A stretch of DNA of 33,630 nucleotides, taken from positions 1-33,630 of the forward strand of contig CANRCN010000008.1 in NCBI GenBank assembly GCA_947629135.1. Reading direction: 5' to 3'. A model generated the notes under the pieces. That model did no database searches and was not told the DNA's origin. It saw nothing but the letters and a program-made list of their open reading frames with translations. This stretch comes from an uncultured Bacilli bacterium. GTDB lineage: Bacteria; Bacillota_I; Bacilli_A; RF39; UBA660. The position numbers were made by a program, and so were the translations under genes. Below are positions 1 through 10,100 of the stretch, one piece after another (the first letter of the stretch is position 1; the number at the start of each line of letters is the position of its first letter).

Positions 1-1
1 T

Positions 2-937
2 GCATCTTGTGGTGTTGTTGTTCCTAAGATGAGTGGAAGAGGACTTGGCTATACAGGTGGCACAATTGACAAACTTGAAAGTATTAAAGGATTTAATGTA
101 AGTTTAACCGAAGAAGAATTTATCAAAGCTTTAAAAACAGTGAAATTAGCAGTGACAGGACAAACAGCTAATTTATGCCCAATGGATAAAGTTATTTATG
201 CATTAAGAGATGTAACTGGAACTACTTCTTCTATTCCTCTAATAGCTTCTAGTATCATGTCTAAAAAAATTGCAGGAGGAGCAGATAAGATCTTAATTGA
301 TATTAAATGTGGTAATGGGGCTTTAATGGAAAATATGGATGATGCTTTAAAATTACGAGATATTATGGAAAAAATCGGTGAATATTACGGAAAGGAAACT
401 ATTTGTGAAATAAGTGATATGAATACACCATTAGGTTCTAATATCGGTAATGCTTTAGAAGTAATTGAAGCAATGGATGTCTTACATGGTAAAAAAGGAG
501 CTCTTACAGATTTAGCTATTAAAATTTCAACTGAGATGATTAAATTATCTAAAAATATAACAGTAGAAGAAGCTCGTAATGAAGTAATATTTGCTATTAA
601 TAGTGGTAATGCTTTTAAGAAATTTTTAGAGTTTATTAAGAATCAAGGTGGTGATATAAACTCTTTAAGTGTTAGCACTAATATAGAAACAGTTAAATCT
701 CAATGTTCTGGAGAAGTAAAAAAAATCAATGCTTTAAATATTGGAAAATTATCTTGTAGTCTAGGTGCAGGTAGATTAAATAAAGAAGATAAAATAGATT
801 ACTCGGTTGGAATAGTATTAAATAAGTTAGTTGGAGATAAAGTTAATATTGGAGATACTTTATTTACATTATATAAAAAGATAGGTGATACTAATTCTTT
901 AAATATTAATCCAAGTGATTACTATGAAATAAAATAA
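2..937 (+). CDS. pdp: Pyrimidine-nucleoside (thymidine) phosphorylase, 5'-truncated by window edge
   Basis: Frame is open from base 2 (ASCGVVVPKMSGRGLGYTGGTIDKLESI...), with the family motif KMSGRGLGYTGGTxDKLE; also CPMDKVIYALRDVTGTTSSIPLIASSIMSKK and DIKCGNGAL. Confidence 0.93.
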   Translation, partial: ASCGVVVPKMSGRGLGYTGGTIDKLESIKGFNVSLTEEEFIKALKTVKLAVTGQTANLCPMDKVIYALRDVTGTTSSIPLIASSIMSKKIAGGADKILIDIKCGNGALMENMDDALKLRDIMEKIGEYYGKETICEISDMNTPLGSNIGNALEVIEAMDVLHGKKGALTDLAIKISTEMIKLSKNITVEEARNEVIFAINSGNAFKKFLEFIKNQGGDINSLSVSTNIETVKSQCSGEVKKINALNIGKLSCSLGAGRLNKEDKIDYSVGIVLNKLVGDKVNIGDTLFTLYKKIGDTNSLNINPSDYYEIK

Positions 938-969
938 ATTCAAATACATATTATTAGTTAGGTGATACT

Positions 970-1200
970 ATGAATTTATCAGAATTTCAAAATAAAGATG
1001 TTGTAAACATAACTGATGGTAAAAAATTTGGAAGTATTATTGATTGTAAAATAGATCCAGGAACTGGAAAAATATTAGCATTTATTATAGAACCTTTTAA
1101 AAGTGTATTTTCTTTTAAAGGTTCTAATAAAATTGAAGTTGAGTATGAAAAAATAAGTAAAATAGGAGAAGATGTAATTTTAATAAATTATCGGGAGTAA
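970..1200 (+). CDS. YlmC/YmxH-family PRC-barrel protein
   Basis: 76 aa, MNLSEFQNKDVVNITDGKKFGSIIDCKIDPGTGKILAFIIEP matches the small PRC-barrel YlmC/YmxH pattern; RBS ggtgat before ATG. Confidence 0.8.
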   Translation: MNLSEFQNKDVVNITDGKKFGSIIDCKIDPGTGKILAFIIEPFKSVFSFKGSNKIEVEYEKISKIGEDVILINYRE

Positions 1201-1202
1201 AT

Positions 1203-1922
1203 ATGAAAAAATATAAGAAGAGTGATTTAGAAAGCTATACGTTAGGTACAACCTTAACTTTAGAATTATTAAATAAAAAAATAGAATATGTAAAACGAGT
1301 TTATATTCATTCTAAGCAAGAACATAATGAGACTTATGAAAGAATAATTGATATATGTAACAGAAATAAAATAGAAATTATTTATAGTGATAAAATAATT
1401 AATATTTTATCTGATAAAGAGAATTGTTATGTTATTGGAGTATTTAAAAAGTATGAAATGAAAATATCTGAAGATAGAAATCATGTTGTTTTAGTAAATC
1501 CATCTAATATGGGAAATTTAGGAACGATTATTAGAAGTAGTGTTGGTTTTGGAGTTACTAATATAGCAATTATTAGACCAGCTGTTGATATCTTTGATCC
1601 TAAAGTAATTAGAAGTAGTATGGGAGCGATTTTTAATGCTAATATAACTTATTTTGATAGTTATCAAGAATATCTTTCTATATATACTTCAGATAGAAAA
1701 ATGTATCCTTTTATGTTAAAAGCAAAAAATAATTTAAAAGATATTAAATGTGATAGTTTGTATTTTTCTTTAATATTTGGAAATGAAGCAACTGGTCTCC
1801 CAGATGAATTTTTAAATTTTGGAATCCCAGTTATTATTAAGCATAGTAAAGATATAGATAGCCTAAATTTAGATAATGCGGTTGCAATAGCATTATATGA
1901 ATTTACAAAAAATCGCATTTAA
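1203..1922 (+). CDS. TrmH/SpoU-family RNA 2'-O-methyltransferase
   Basis: SPOUT motifs NPSNMGNLGTIIRSSVGFG, IFGNEATGLPDE, SLNLDNAVAIALYE. Confidence 0.9.
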   Translation: MKKYKKSDLESYTLGTTLTLELLNKKIEYVKRVYIHSKQEHNETYERIIDICNRNKIEIIYSDKIINILSDKENCYVIGVFKKYEMKISEDRNHVVLVNPSNMGNLGTIIRSSVGFGVTNIAIIRPAVDIFDPKVIRSSMGAIFNANITYFDSYQEYLSIYTSDRKMYPFMLKAKNNLKDIKCDSLYFSLIFGNEATGLPDEFLNFGIPVIIKHSKDIDSLNLDNAVAIALYEFTKNRI

Positions 1923-1974
1923 TAGTTGACATTTTTAAAATTTACTAGTATAAATATCTGTGGAGGTTGAGAAA

Positions 1975-3999
1975 ATGGATTTAGTAATAGTTGAATCCCC
2001 AGCAAAAAGTAAAACGATTGAAAAATATCTAGGAAATAAGTATAAAGTTGTGAGTTCTATAGGACATATAAGAGACTTAGCTACAACTGGTAAGTATGGA
2101 CTTGGAATTGATATAGATAATGGTTTTAAACCTAATTATGTTGCAATTAAAGGAAAAAACAAAGTTATAAATGAGTTAAAAAAACTTGTTAAAGAAGCTA
2201 ATCGAATTTATCTTGCAACCGACCCTGATAGAGAAGGAGAAGCAATTTCTTGGCATTTATATGATACTTTAGGAATTAAAGATGATAAGTATGATCGAGT
2301 ATTATTTTATGAAATTACTAAAGATAAGGTTTTAGAAGGAATTAAAAATCCAAGAAAGATTGATTATAATTTAGTAAAGAGTCAAGAAACAAGAAGATTT
2401 TTAGATAGGATAATTGGTTTTAGACTTAGTAAATTAATGCAATCTAAAACAAGTGGTACAAGTGCAGGACGTGTACAGAGTGTTGCTTTAAAATTAATTG
2501 TTGATAGAGAAAGAGAAATAGAAGCTTTTAAGAGTGAAGAATATTATACAATTACAGCTAAGTTTGAGGATTTTGACTCAGATTTATTTAAGTATAAAGA
2601 TAAAGAAATAGAAATTAAAAATTTAGATGAAGTTAATAGTATTTTAGAAAAATTAAATAAAGAATTCAAGGTAGAAAGTATTGAATCTAAGAATAAAAAT
2701 AAAGCATCAAAGTTTCCTTTTACAACATCAACTCTTCAACAGGAAGCATCAACAAAGTTAAATTTTAATGCTAAAAAAACAATGAGTTTAGCTCAAAAAA
2801 TGTATGAAGGTATTGATATTGGAACTGAAACAGTTGGTTTAATTACATATATGAGAACTGACTCTATTAGATTAAGTGAAGAGTTTGTAGGAAGTGCATT
2901 TCATTATATTGAAGAAAATTTTGGTAAAAATTATATTGGGTATGTTAAAAAAAGTAAGAAAACAGAGAATGTTCAAGATGCCCATGAAGGTATTCGTCCA
3001 ACTAGTATTTTAAGAACTCCAGATAGTTTAAAAAAATATTTAACCAATGATGAATATAAATTATATAATTTAATTTATAAAAGAACTCTTGCAAGTTTAA
3101 TGGCTGATGCTAAAACTCTTGCAACGACGATTGTTCTTGATAATAATGATTATAAGTTTAAATCAACAGGATCTGTTGTAACATTTGATGGATATTTAAA
3201 AGTATATTCTGATTTTGAAGATACTAAGGATACAGTGTTACCAGATTTAAGCGATAAATTAAATTCTATGATTGAAAGTAAAGATATTATTTATGAACAA
3301 CATTTTACAAAACCAAAACCTAGATATACTGAAGCTAGACTTATTCATGAAATGGAAGAATTAGGTATAGGTAGACCTTCTACATATGCAACAATTATGT
3401 CTAACATTAAAGATAGAGGATATGTTGTAATTGAAGATAAGAAATTTGTACCAACTGAAGTTGGTATTCAAGTAACAGATAGATTACAAGAATATTTTAG
3501 TAATATAATTAATGTTAAATATACAGCTGGAATGGAAGAAGAATTAGATGAAATTGCTAATGGAAAAATAAATAATTTAGATGTTTTAAATAAGTTTTAT
3601 GAAGTTTTTGATGAGACTTTAAAAAAAGCTTTTGAAGGAATGGAAAAGGATAAACCAGAGGAAACAGGTGAGATGTGTCCACTTTGTGGTAATCCTTTAG
3701 TAAAACGAAAAGGAAAATATGGAGAATTTGTTGCTTGTAGTAATTATCCAAATTGTAAATATATAAAAAAGGATGTAGTAGAGGTAGTTGAGGTAATTGA
3801 TTGCCCAAATTGTTCTGGTAAAATTATAGAAAAACATAGTAAAAAAGGTAAACTATTCTATGGTTGTAATAATTATCCTAAATGTAAAACTGCTTATTGG
3901 GATAAACCAACAGGTGAGAAATGTCCTAAGTGTTCAGAGATGTTAGTTGAAAAAAAAGGAACAATTAAATGTTCTAAATGTGATTATATAAAAAATTAA
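1975..3999 (+). CDS. topA: DNA topoisomerase I
   Basis: MDLVIVESPAKSKTIEKYLG start, TDPDREGEAISWHL, GLITYMRTDSIR, C-terminal Cys4 zinc-ribbon repeats. Start moved from 1960 to 1975 (ggaggttgagaaaATG). Confidence 0.97.
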   Translation: MDLVIVESPAKSKTIEKYLGNKYKVVSSIGHIRDLATTGKYGLGIDIDNGFKPNYVAIKGKNKVINELKKLVKEANRIYLATDPDREGEAISWHLYDTLGIKDDKYDRVLFYEITKDKVLEGIKNPRKIDYNLVKSQETRRFLDRIIGFRLSKLMQSKTSGTSAGRVQSVALKLIVDREREIEAFKSEEYYTITAKFEDFDSDLFKYKDKEIEIKNLDEVNSILEKLNKEFKVESIESKNKNKASKFPFTTSTLQQEASTKLNFNAKKTMSLAQKMYEGIDIGTETVGLITYMRTDSIRLSEEFVGSAFHYIEENFGKNYIGYVKKSKKTENVQDAHEGIRPTSILRTPDSLKKYLTNDEYKLYNLIYKRTLASLMADAKTLATTIVLDNNDYKFKSTGSVVTFDGYLKVYSDFEDTKDTVLPDLSDKLNSMIESKDIIYEQHFTKPKPRYTEARLIHEMEELGIGRPSTYATIMSNIKDRGYVVIEDKKFVPTEVGIQVTDRLQEYFSNIINVKYTAGMEEELDEIANGKINNLDVLNKFYEVFDETLKKAFEGMEKDKPEETGEMCPLCGNPLVKRKGKYGEFVACSNYPNCKYIKKDVVEVVEVIDCPNCSGKIIEKHSKKGKLFYGCNNYPKCKTAYWDKPTGEKCPKCSEMLVEKKGTIKCSKCDYIKN

Positions 4000-4017
4000 A
4001 GAGAGGAATCTCTTTTA
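3998..4017. terminator. Bidirectional intrinsic terminator between convergent genes
   Basis: aaagagaggaatctctttt: AAGAGA/TCTCTT stem followed by T-run, between topA and the convergent glycosyltransferase. Confidence 0.7.
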
Positions 4018-5091
4018 ATTTTGATTTAAAACTTTATCAATTAAAACTTTATTATTCTTTATCCTTTCATTATCAGGATTTATTTCTAAGGCTTTATCAA
4101 TGTAATAAAGTGATTCAGGAAGAAGGTTTAAATTATAACAAGCAATTGATAATAAATCATAGATAGTTTCATTCCAGGAAAATACTTCATTTATATATGT
4201 CTTTTGATGTGTTGTTATCTTTAAAGCTTGTTTTAAATAATTATAAACTTTTTCATAATCTTCTTTTTCATAATAGAGAATTGCAAGTTCCATATAAGGA
4301 TCTCTTAAATATGGGGCTTCTTTGATAGCTTTTTTATACCACATAATTGCTTCATCATATCTTTTTAAATTCTTATAACATCTACCAATAAATCTCATTG
4401 AAGCACATCTTTCATCAGGCCAGGTAGCTCGTTTTAAACTTAGATGTTTAATTAGAGTATCAATTGCTTCTTGATATCTTTTATAATACATATATTCTCG
4501 ACCTAAATAATGCATATTTCGATCATCTTCAGGATCTTCTTTTACAGATAATTCCAGAAGTGGTAAGTAATTACTTCTACTTTTATTCTTATCAGGGTAA
4601 TGGTTAGAAATAAGATTTGGAATAGTTACTCTAGTTTCATTTTGATTGATATTTTCTAGAACTTCATGAACAGGGTGAGTCCATTTGTAATCATGTCTTG
4701 TGTGAATTTTATCAAGATAAAAAGTAATATCAGGAACATTATTTTCATCTAAATGCCAATTATAAGTATAACTAACTCTAGTTTCTCCATTGTAATTCTC
4801 TTCTAGAATTTTTCTCCAACCAGGTAAAAAAACTTCATCTAAATCTGTTGAAATACATAGATCGGCATCATCTGGAATGAAACTTAAACTTGCATTTCTA
4901 GCTTCATCAAATCGAAATGGGTTAAAAATTTTTTCGTGAACAATGACACCTAATTCTTTAAGTTTTTCCTTAGTATCATCAGTAGAACCTGTATCAAGAA
5001 CATAAATCTCATCAGCTTCTTTCATAGATTCATACCAACGTTTGACAAATTTACTTTCATTTTTTGCAATTGCATAAACAATAATTTTCAT
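4015..5091 (-). CDS. Family 2 glycosyltransferase with C-terminal TPR repeats
   Basis: MKIIVYAIAKNESKFVKRWYESMKEADEIYVLDTGSTDDTKEKLKELGV, CISTDLDEVFLPGW, then TPR-like repeats (YDEAIMWYKKAIKEAPYLRDPYMELAILYYEKEDY). Start at 5091 preceded by ggaggaaaaca. Confidence 0.88.
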   Translation of the reverse strand: MKIIVYAIAKNESKFVKRWYESMKEADEIYVLDTGSTDDTKEKLKELGVIVHEKIFNPFRFDEARNASLSFIPDDADLCISTDLDEVFLPGWRKILEENYNGETRVSYTYNWHLDENNVPDITFYLDKIHTRHDYKWTHPVHEVLENINQNETRVTIPNLISNHYPDKNKSRSNYLPLLELSVKEDPEDDRNMHYLGREYMYYKRYQEAIDTLIKHLSLKRATWPDERCASMRFIGRCYKNLKRYDEAIMWYKKAIKEAPYLRDPYMELAILYYEKEDYEKVYNYLKQALKITTHQKTYINEVFSWNETIYDLLSIACYNLNLLPESLYYIDKALEINPDNERIKNNKVLIDKVLNQN

Positions 5092-5156
5092 TGTTTTCCT
5101 CCAAAAAATTATATTCAAAATTTAGGTAAATATACTTTGCAAATAAAAAAAAAGCT

Positions 5157-5165
5157 CATACGATA
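5157..5165 (+). promoter_or_regulatory. Possible SigK/SigE-type -10 element (CATACGATA)
   Basis: CATANNNTA-like motif ~20 bp upstream of the CotD-like ORF; no clear -35 seen. Confidence 0.4.
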
Positions 5166-5186
5166 AAAGTAGATAGGAGGATTTTT

Positions 5187-5522
5187 ATGTTTCAAGAAAG
5201 ATGTTATGATAGAGAAAACGATATAAATAATAACTTTTTTGCAAATGATATGACAAATAATATTGATATTGATGTTACTAATAATGAATTTGATGGTAAC
5301 ATGAATATGGCTCAAGGAGGATGCAATCGTCCACTTATAGAACCAATGCAAGAAAGATGTGTTCATAGAACTATTATGCATGAAGTTCCACATATTTGCC
5401 CTATTAGAACAAGAGTAATTAATCATCATATTTATAAACATACTTATAGACCAGAATATTCTTGTTGTGAAGAAAATGTAGTAAGTAATGTTGATCAAGG
5501 TTCTTGTTGTAATTTTAGATAA
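5187..5522 (+). CDS. CotD-like spore coat protein
   Basis: 111 aa, Cys/His-rich; HEVPHICPIRTRVINHHIYKHTYRPEYSCCEENVVSNVDQGSCCNF resembles the CotD VPHIHPxxTxxxNHHxxxHxHxxPHxxSxVNQ pattern; strong RBS ataggagg. Confidence 0.6.
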   Translation: MFQERCYDRENDINNNFFANDMTNNIDIDVTNNEFDGNMNMAQGGCNRPLIEPMQERCVHRTIMHEVPHICPIRTRVINHHIYKHTYRPEYSCCEENVVSNVDQGSCCNFR

Positions 5523-5547
5523 AGATAGTTTTGGCTATCTTTTTTTC
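5521..5547 (+). terminator. Intrinsic terminator
   Basis: aagatag ttttgg ctatctt followed by ttttt. Confidence 0.75.
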
Positions 5548-5629
5548 TTTTTTTGAAAATTGCTTGCAGAAATAAAATATACATGATAAAATGTTATTGT
5601 ATAAAAATAAGAATTTAAAGGAGGAGTAT

Positions 5630-6946
5630 ATGAAAAAAATTAAATACTTATTAATGATACTAGTAATATGTTTATTAACAGGGTGTGTTAAATTTAATGT
5701 TAATATGGATATTAAAAATGATAAATCTATGAAGTTTTCTATGATTTATGCTGTTAATAAGACGTTACTTGGAGATCAAAAATTATTAGATGATGCAGAT
5801 AAAAAGAAAATAGAAGAACAGGGATTTACTTTGGAAGATTATGATAAAGATGATATGAAAGGTTATGTTTTATCTAAAAATATAAAGAATATTGATGAAG
5901 TTTCAACAGAGAAAGATACTGAATATAGTTTATCTGGAGTGTTAGATAATAATAGTTCTGATAGTTATTTCTTTAAAGTCACAAAGGGACTTTTAAAAAA
6001 TACTTATAAAGCTAATTTTAATTTTAATGCAAGCGATAGTGGATTAAATAATGATTTAACTTCTGGCGATTTATCAACAGAAGGTGCTGATGATAACAAG
6101 AATGAAGCTGATAAAGATACAAGTACTGACAATAAAGATCAAGATTCTAATCTTGATTTAGGAGGCGACTTAGATTTTTCAAGTCTTGCTTCAACAATGG
6201 ATTTAAGTTTTAATGTAACTTTACCTAATGCTGCTAAAAGTAATAATGCAACTAGTACGGATAATGGATTAAAAACTTTAAGTTGGAAATTAGATTCATC
6301 AGGAATGGATTCAATTGAATTTGAATTTGAACTTTATAATATGACAACTATTTATGTTGGCATTGGAGTAGTTGCTTTATTTATAATTTTAATAATTGTA
6401 ATAATATTATGCATGAAAAAAGGAAAAGATAATAAAGAAACAAAAGATACAAAAGATACAAATCAAGCTCCAAGTAATCAAGTAAAAGAAGAGGAAAAAA
6501 ATGAAGTAAAAACAGAAGATACAAATAATCAAACAGTAGCACCTACTAATGTTGAGCTACCTAAAGAATCAGTAAGTGCACCTCAACTTCCTAGTCAAAC
6601 TGATGCTAAGGAAGAAGTAAAAACGGCAAGTCCTTTAGAATCAATTAATATAGTTCCATTAGCTCCACCTGAATCTTTAGAAACACCGTCAATAACTCCT
6701 CCAGTAGTAAATGAGCCTGTAGCACCAATTACTCCTACAACAACTCCTGCTGGACCTGTAGCTCCAGAAAATCCTTTTACACCTCAGATAATTCCAACAG
6801 TAGCTCAAGAGTCAGTAGAAGTAAAAAATGAATCAGCTTTGGATAAACCATCTATAGGAACTTCAACTACTAATGAAACTGTTGCTCCAAATCAAACTAA
6901 CCAACAGGAGCAAAAACCAAAAATTGAACAGTTAGAAGATTTTTAA
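5630..6946 (+). CDS. LppM-like lipoprotein with internal TM helix and Pro/Thr/Glu-rich tail
   Basis: ATG at 5630 after aaaggaggagtat; signal peptide with lipobox LLTGC; KFNVNMDIKNDKSMKFSMIYAVNK; internal TM TTIYVGIGVVALFIILIIVIILCMKKGK; low-complexity tail. Confidence 0.7.
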   Translation: MKKIKYLLMILVICLLTGCVKFNVNMDIKNDKSMKFSMIYAVNKTLLGDQKLLDDADKKKIEEQGFTLEDYDKDDMKGYVLSKNIKNIDEVSTEKDTEYSLSGVLDNNSSDSYFFKVTKGLLKNTYKANFNFNASDSGLNNDLTSGDLSTEGADDNKNEADKDTSTDNKDQDSNLDLGGDLDFSSLASTMDLSFNVTLPNAAKSNNATSTDNGLKTLSWKLDSSGMDSIEFEFELYNMTTIYVGIGVVALFIILIIVIILCMKKGKDNKETKDTKDTNQAPSNQVKEEEKNEVKTEDTNNQTVAPTNVELPKESVSAPQLPSQTDAKEEVKTASPLESINIVPLAPPESLETPSITPPVVNEPVAPITPTTTPAGPVAPENPFTPQIIPTVAQESVEVKNESALDKPSIGTSTTNETVAPNQTNQQEQKPKIEQLEDF

Positions 6947-6950
6947 AGTA

Positions 6951-6975
6951 AGGAAGTAGCAATACTTCTTTTTAT
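6951..6975 (+). terminator. Intrinsic terminator
   Basis: GAAGTA gcaa TACTTC ttttt. Confidence 0.65.
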
Positions 6976-7113
6976 GTTATCTTTTTACTAAAAAATAAGC
7001 ATCAAAAAATATGTATAAATTCCTAAATTTGGAAATAAAATATAAAGAAATTATAAGTTGACACTTTTTGTAAATTTTTGACAAAAATTTATGTCAAATT
7101 TTTACGATTTTTG

Positions 7114-7142
7114 TTGACTTATTATTAAGAATAAAATATAAT
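7114..7142 (+). promoter_or_regulatory. SigA-type promoter for the M60/cohesin gene pair
   Basis: TTGACT - 17 bp - TATAAT, followed by gaggtg RBS and ATG at 7161. Confidence 0.7.
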
Positions 7143-7160
7143 ACGATTGAGGTGTTAATT

Positions 7161-10100
7161 ATGAAGAAATTTAAGAAAAGTGTTTCATTATTTTTATTGT
7201 TTGTTATGGTATTTAATTATATAACACCATTTATAAGTGTTTCAGCAAGTGAGATTCAAACAAAGAGTATAAATAATGTAGAATTTACTGGTACTGGAGA
7301 CATTGAGCTTGAGGTAGAACTTGTTTTACCAATTGAAGAAAATGTCAATAATGGTATCAAATATCAAATTAAAAATAGTAAAAATCAAAGTGCAGAATTT
7401 GCACTTGATGATATTATTGGTATTAAAGAAGAAAAAGTTGTTACTTTAGGTAGCCAGGAAGGTATTAAAATAACTGCTACTAAAAGAGGAGTTGATGGAA
7501 AGCCTCTTATAGGAACATCTGATAATAGAAAGATAGTTTACTATTCTATTAATGCTTATGGTCTTGCGGTAGGAGATTATAAAGTAGGATTAGTAGGAAA
7601 TAACTTTGTTGATTATATGGTTCCTGTTACTTTAAAAGATTCTTCAAAAAGAGTTAGTATTACTAATGAAAAAGGTATGGCAACCATTGGAGATGTTAAT
7701 AATGATGAAAAAGTAGATGAAAAAGATAAAAATTTAATGCTTGAATCTCTTAAAAATAATAGTAATAAATATGATTTAAACTGTGATGGAGTAACTAATA
7801 TTGCAGATTTAAACTATATTACTGCAAGTATTAATGGTACTAAGAAAACTGCTAAGGTAGATGATACTAATCCAATTATGGATAGTAGTAAGGTTAATAT
7901 TGAAGTACCTACTAATACAGAAGTTGAAGGTGATTTATCATCAATTTTCACAGATTCTAGTAATGTCGTAACTTTAAGTTCAAAAGACAATAAGGAAGTA
8001 AGTAAAGAAAATCCGATTAATTTAGTTTTGGATTTAACTAAAGGTAATAATGAACCTGTTGAAATGAGTGAAATTAAAGTTGAGGTTGGAAAAAATAATA
8101 AACCTGAAGAAATGAGTCTTGTAGTTGAATATGTTGAAAATGGAATAACTAAGACTAAAGAAGTTAAACCAAAAGAGACTAAAGAAATTAATGGTGTTCA
8201 TCCTTTTACAGATGAAGAGGATGATGAAGATGTAATTATCATTGATTTAGGTAGTCAAATAGCAGTTAAGAAAGTTACTATTAAAGTTACAAAAGTTGGC
8301 TCTAATAAATTAGCTGATATTGCTAAAGTAGAATTCTTAAATAATGTTAAGATGGAATTATCAGAGCCAGAAGGATTTTATACACCTGAAAATATTAAAG
8401 TTGATGAGAGTAAAAGCGAACAATTAACTGTAACTTTTGATCCTGTTACTAATGTTACGGGTTATGAAATTAGAATAAATGGAGATAAGATGAAGAATGT
8501 TATCTTCCAAACAACCTTTAATAATTTTACAATTGAAGATTTAAAAAATTATAAAACTTATAAAATTGCTGTTCAAGCTGTCAATGGAGAATGGGAGAGT
8601 GGATTTGGTGAAGAAGTAACTGCTAGTCCTAAGTTCAATGGATTACCTCCATCTCCAGATATGGTTAACGTAAAATCTGATTATTCAGCTTTAAATTTAA
8701 GTTGGAATGATATGAATGATACATTAAGTTATTATGTATATTACAGAGTAAAGGGAACTGAAAAATGGACTAAAACTTCTCTAATTGAAAAAAATAGTTA
8801 TGCTTTAAAAGGTTTAAAAGATGAAACTGAATATGAAGTTTATATAACTGGTAATAATCCAAATGGAGAAGGACCAAAGAGCCAAACTGTTAATGGTAAG
8901 ACTTTAGGAATTGCTCCAACTATTACACCTAAGTATAAATTACTAAATACAAAAGATGAAGGAAAAACTGTTACTAATCACATTAAAGATGTAATTTATT
9001 CAATGGGTACAATGGTAGATGGAGATAAGTATTCTATTGTTGATGATAATTTCAAAACTTACTATAGTCATAGTGATTGGCAAATAAATGCACATTATGT
9101 AAATATGGGTGCCCCTATAATTGTTTTAGATAATTCTTATCAAATGAATGAATTTATCTTAACAGTACCAGATTCTTATACATCTTCTTTAAAGAAGACT
9201 GATGAAAATGACTTAATGGTTCATTACTGGAAAGGAGAAACTTCATATCAACAAGCAACTAGAAAAACCGTCCTTGCTAATTTAAGTGTTAGAAAAGACG
9301 AAAATAATCGTACTTACTATGTAATTAGAACTTATGAACCAATTAATGCTGATGCTATTCAATTTGGTTTAACAGCACCATCTAAACCAATTGAATTCAA
9401 TGAAGTTAAGATTTATAAATATGATTCTTTGCTTGATGATGTAGCTAACTTATTTACAGATGATTTAAGACTTGAACTTCAAGATGGGGTTAATCAAAGT
9501 AAAATCGATGAATTAAGAAAAAGAGCCGATATTAAGGATAATAATGAATATAATCCTTATCGTGATGTAATTCTTGCAGATTTAAAATATGCAGAAGATA
9601 TTTTAAATGATAAAAAAATAGATGATGTAATTACTCTTGATCCTAATTATTCAAATTCTTATGTAAATCCAGGATTTGCAATGACAATTAATGATTATCA
9701 ACCTTTAGGAGTAGTTGCTAAACCAGGAGAAAAATTAACTATCTATGTTGGTTCTAAAAATAAAAATCCTAATATTCAAGTAGTATTCTCTCAATTCTAT
9801 GCAGAAGCTGGAACTTGGAATAATGCTATAGGAAACTTAAAAGTAGGACAAAATATAATTGATGTTCCAACAATTGGAAATGCAGAAGCTGAAAGAGGAG
9901 GAAGTGTATATATTCGTTATACTTCAAAACCAAATGATACTCCAATTAAGATAAGAGTAAGTGGAGGAGTTAAGATTCCAGTACTTGATACTACTTATTT
10001 AAAAAATGAGACTGAAAAGAAAGAAGCAATTAAAACTTATATAAGCGAATTAGATACACATATTAATTCAATAAAGAAAACTTATGGTGGTAATTTCAAG

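Noticed and set aside
1664-1918. Minus-strand 84-aa ORF
   Set aside because: Antisense to the confident TrmH gene; no family signal.
3557-3808. Minus-strand 83-aa ORF
   Set aside because: Antisense to the topA zinc-ribbon region; composition artifact.
5115-5498. Minus-strand 127-aa ORF
   Set aside because: Antisense to the CotD-like gene, which has a strong RBS and terminator on the plus strand.
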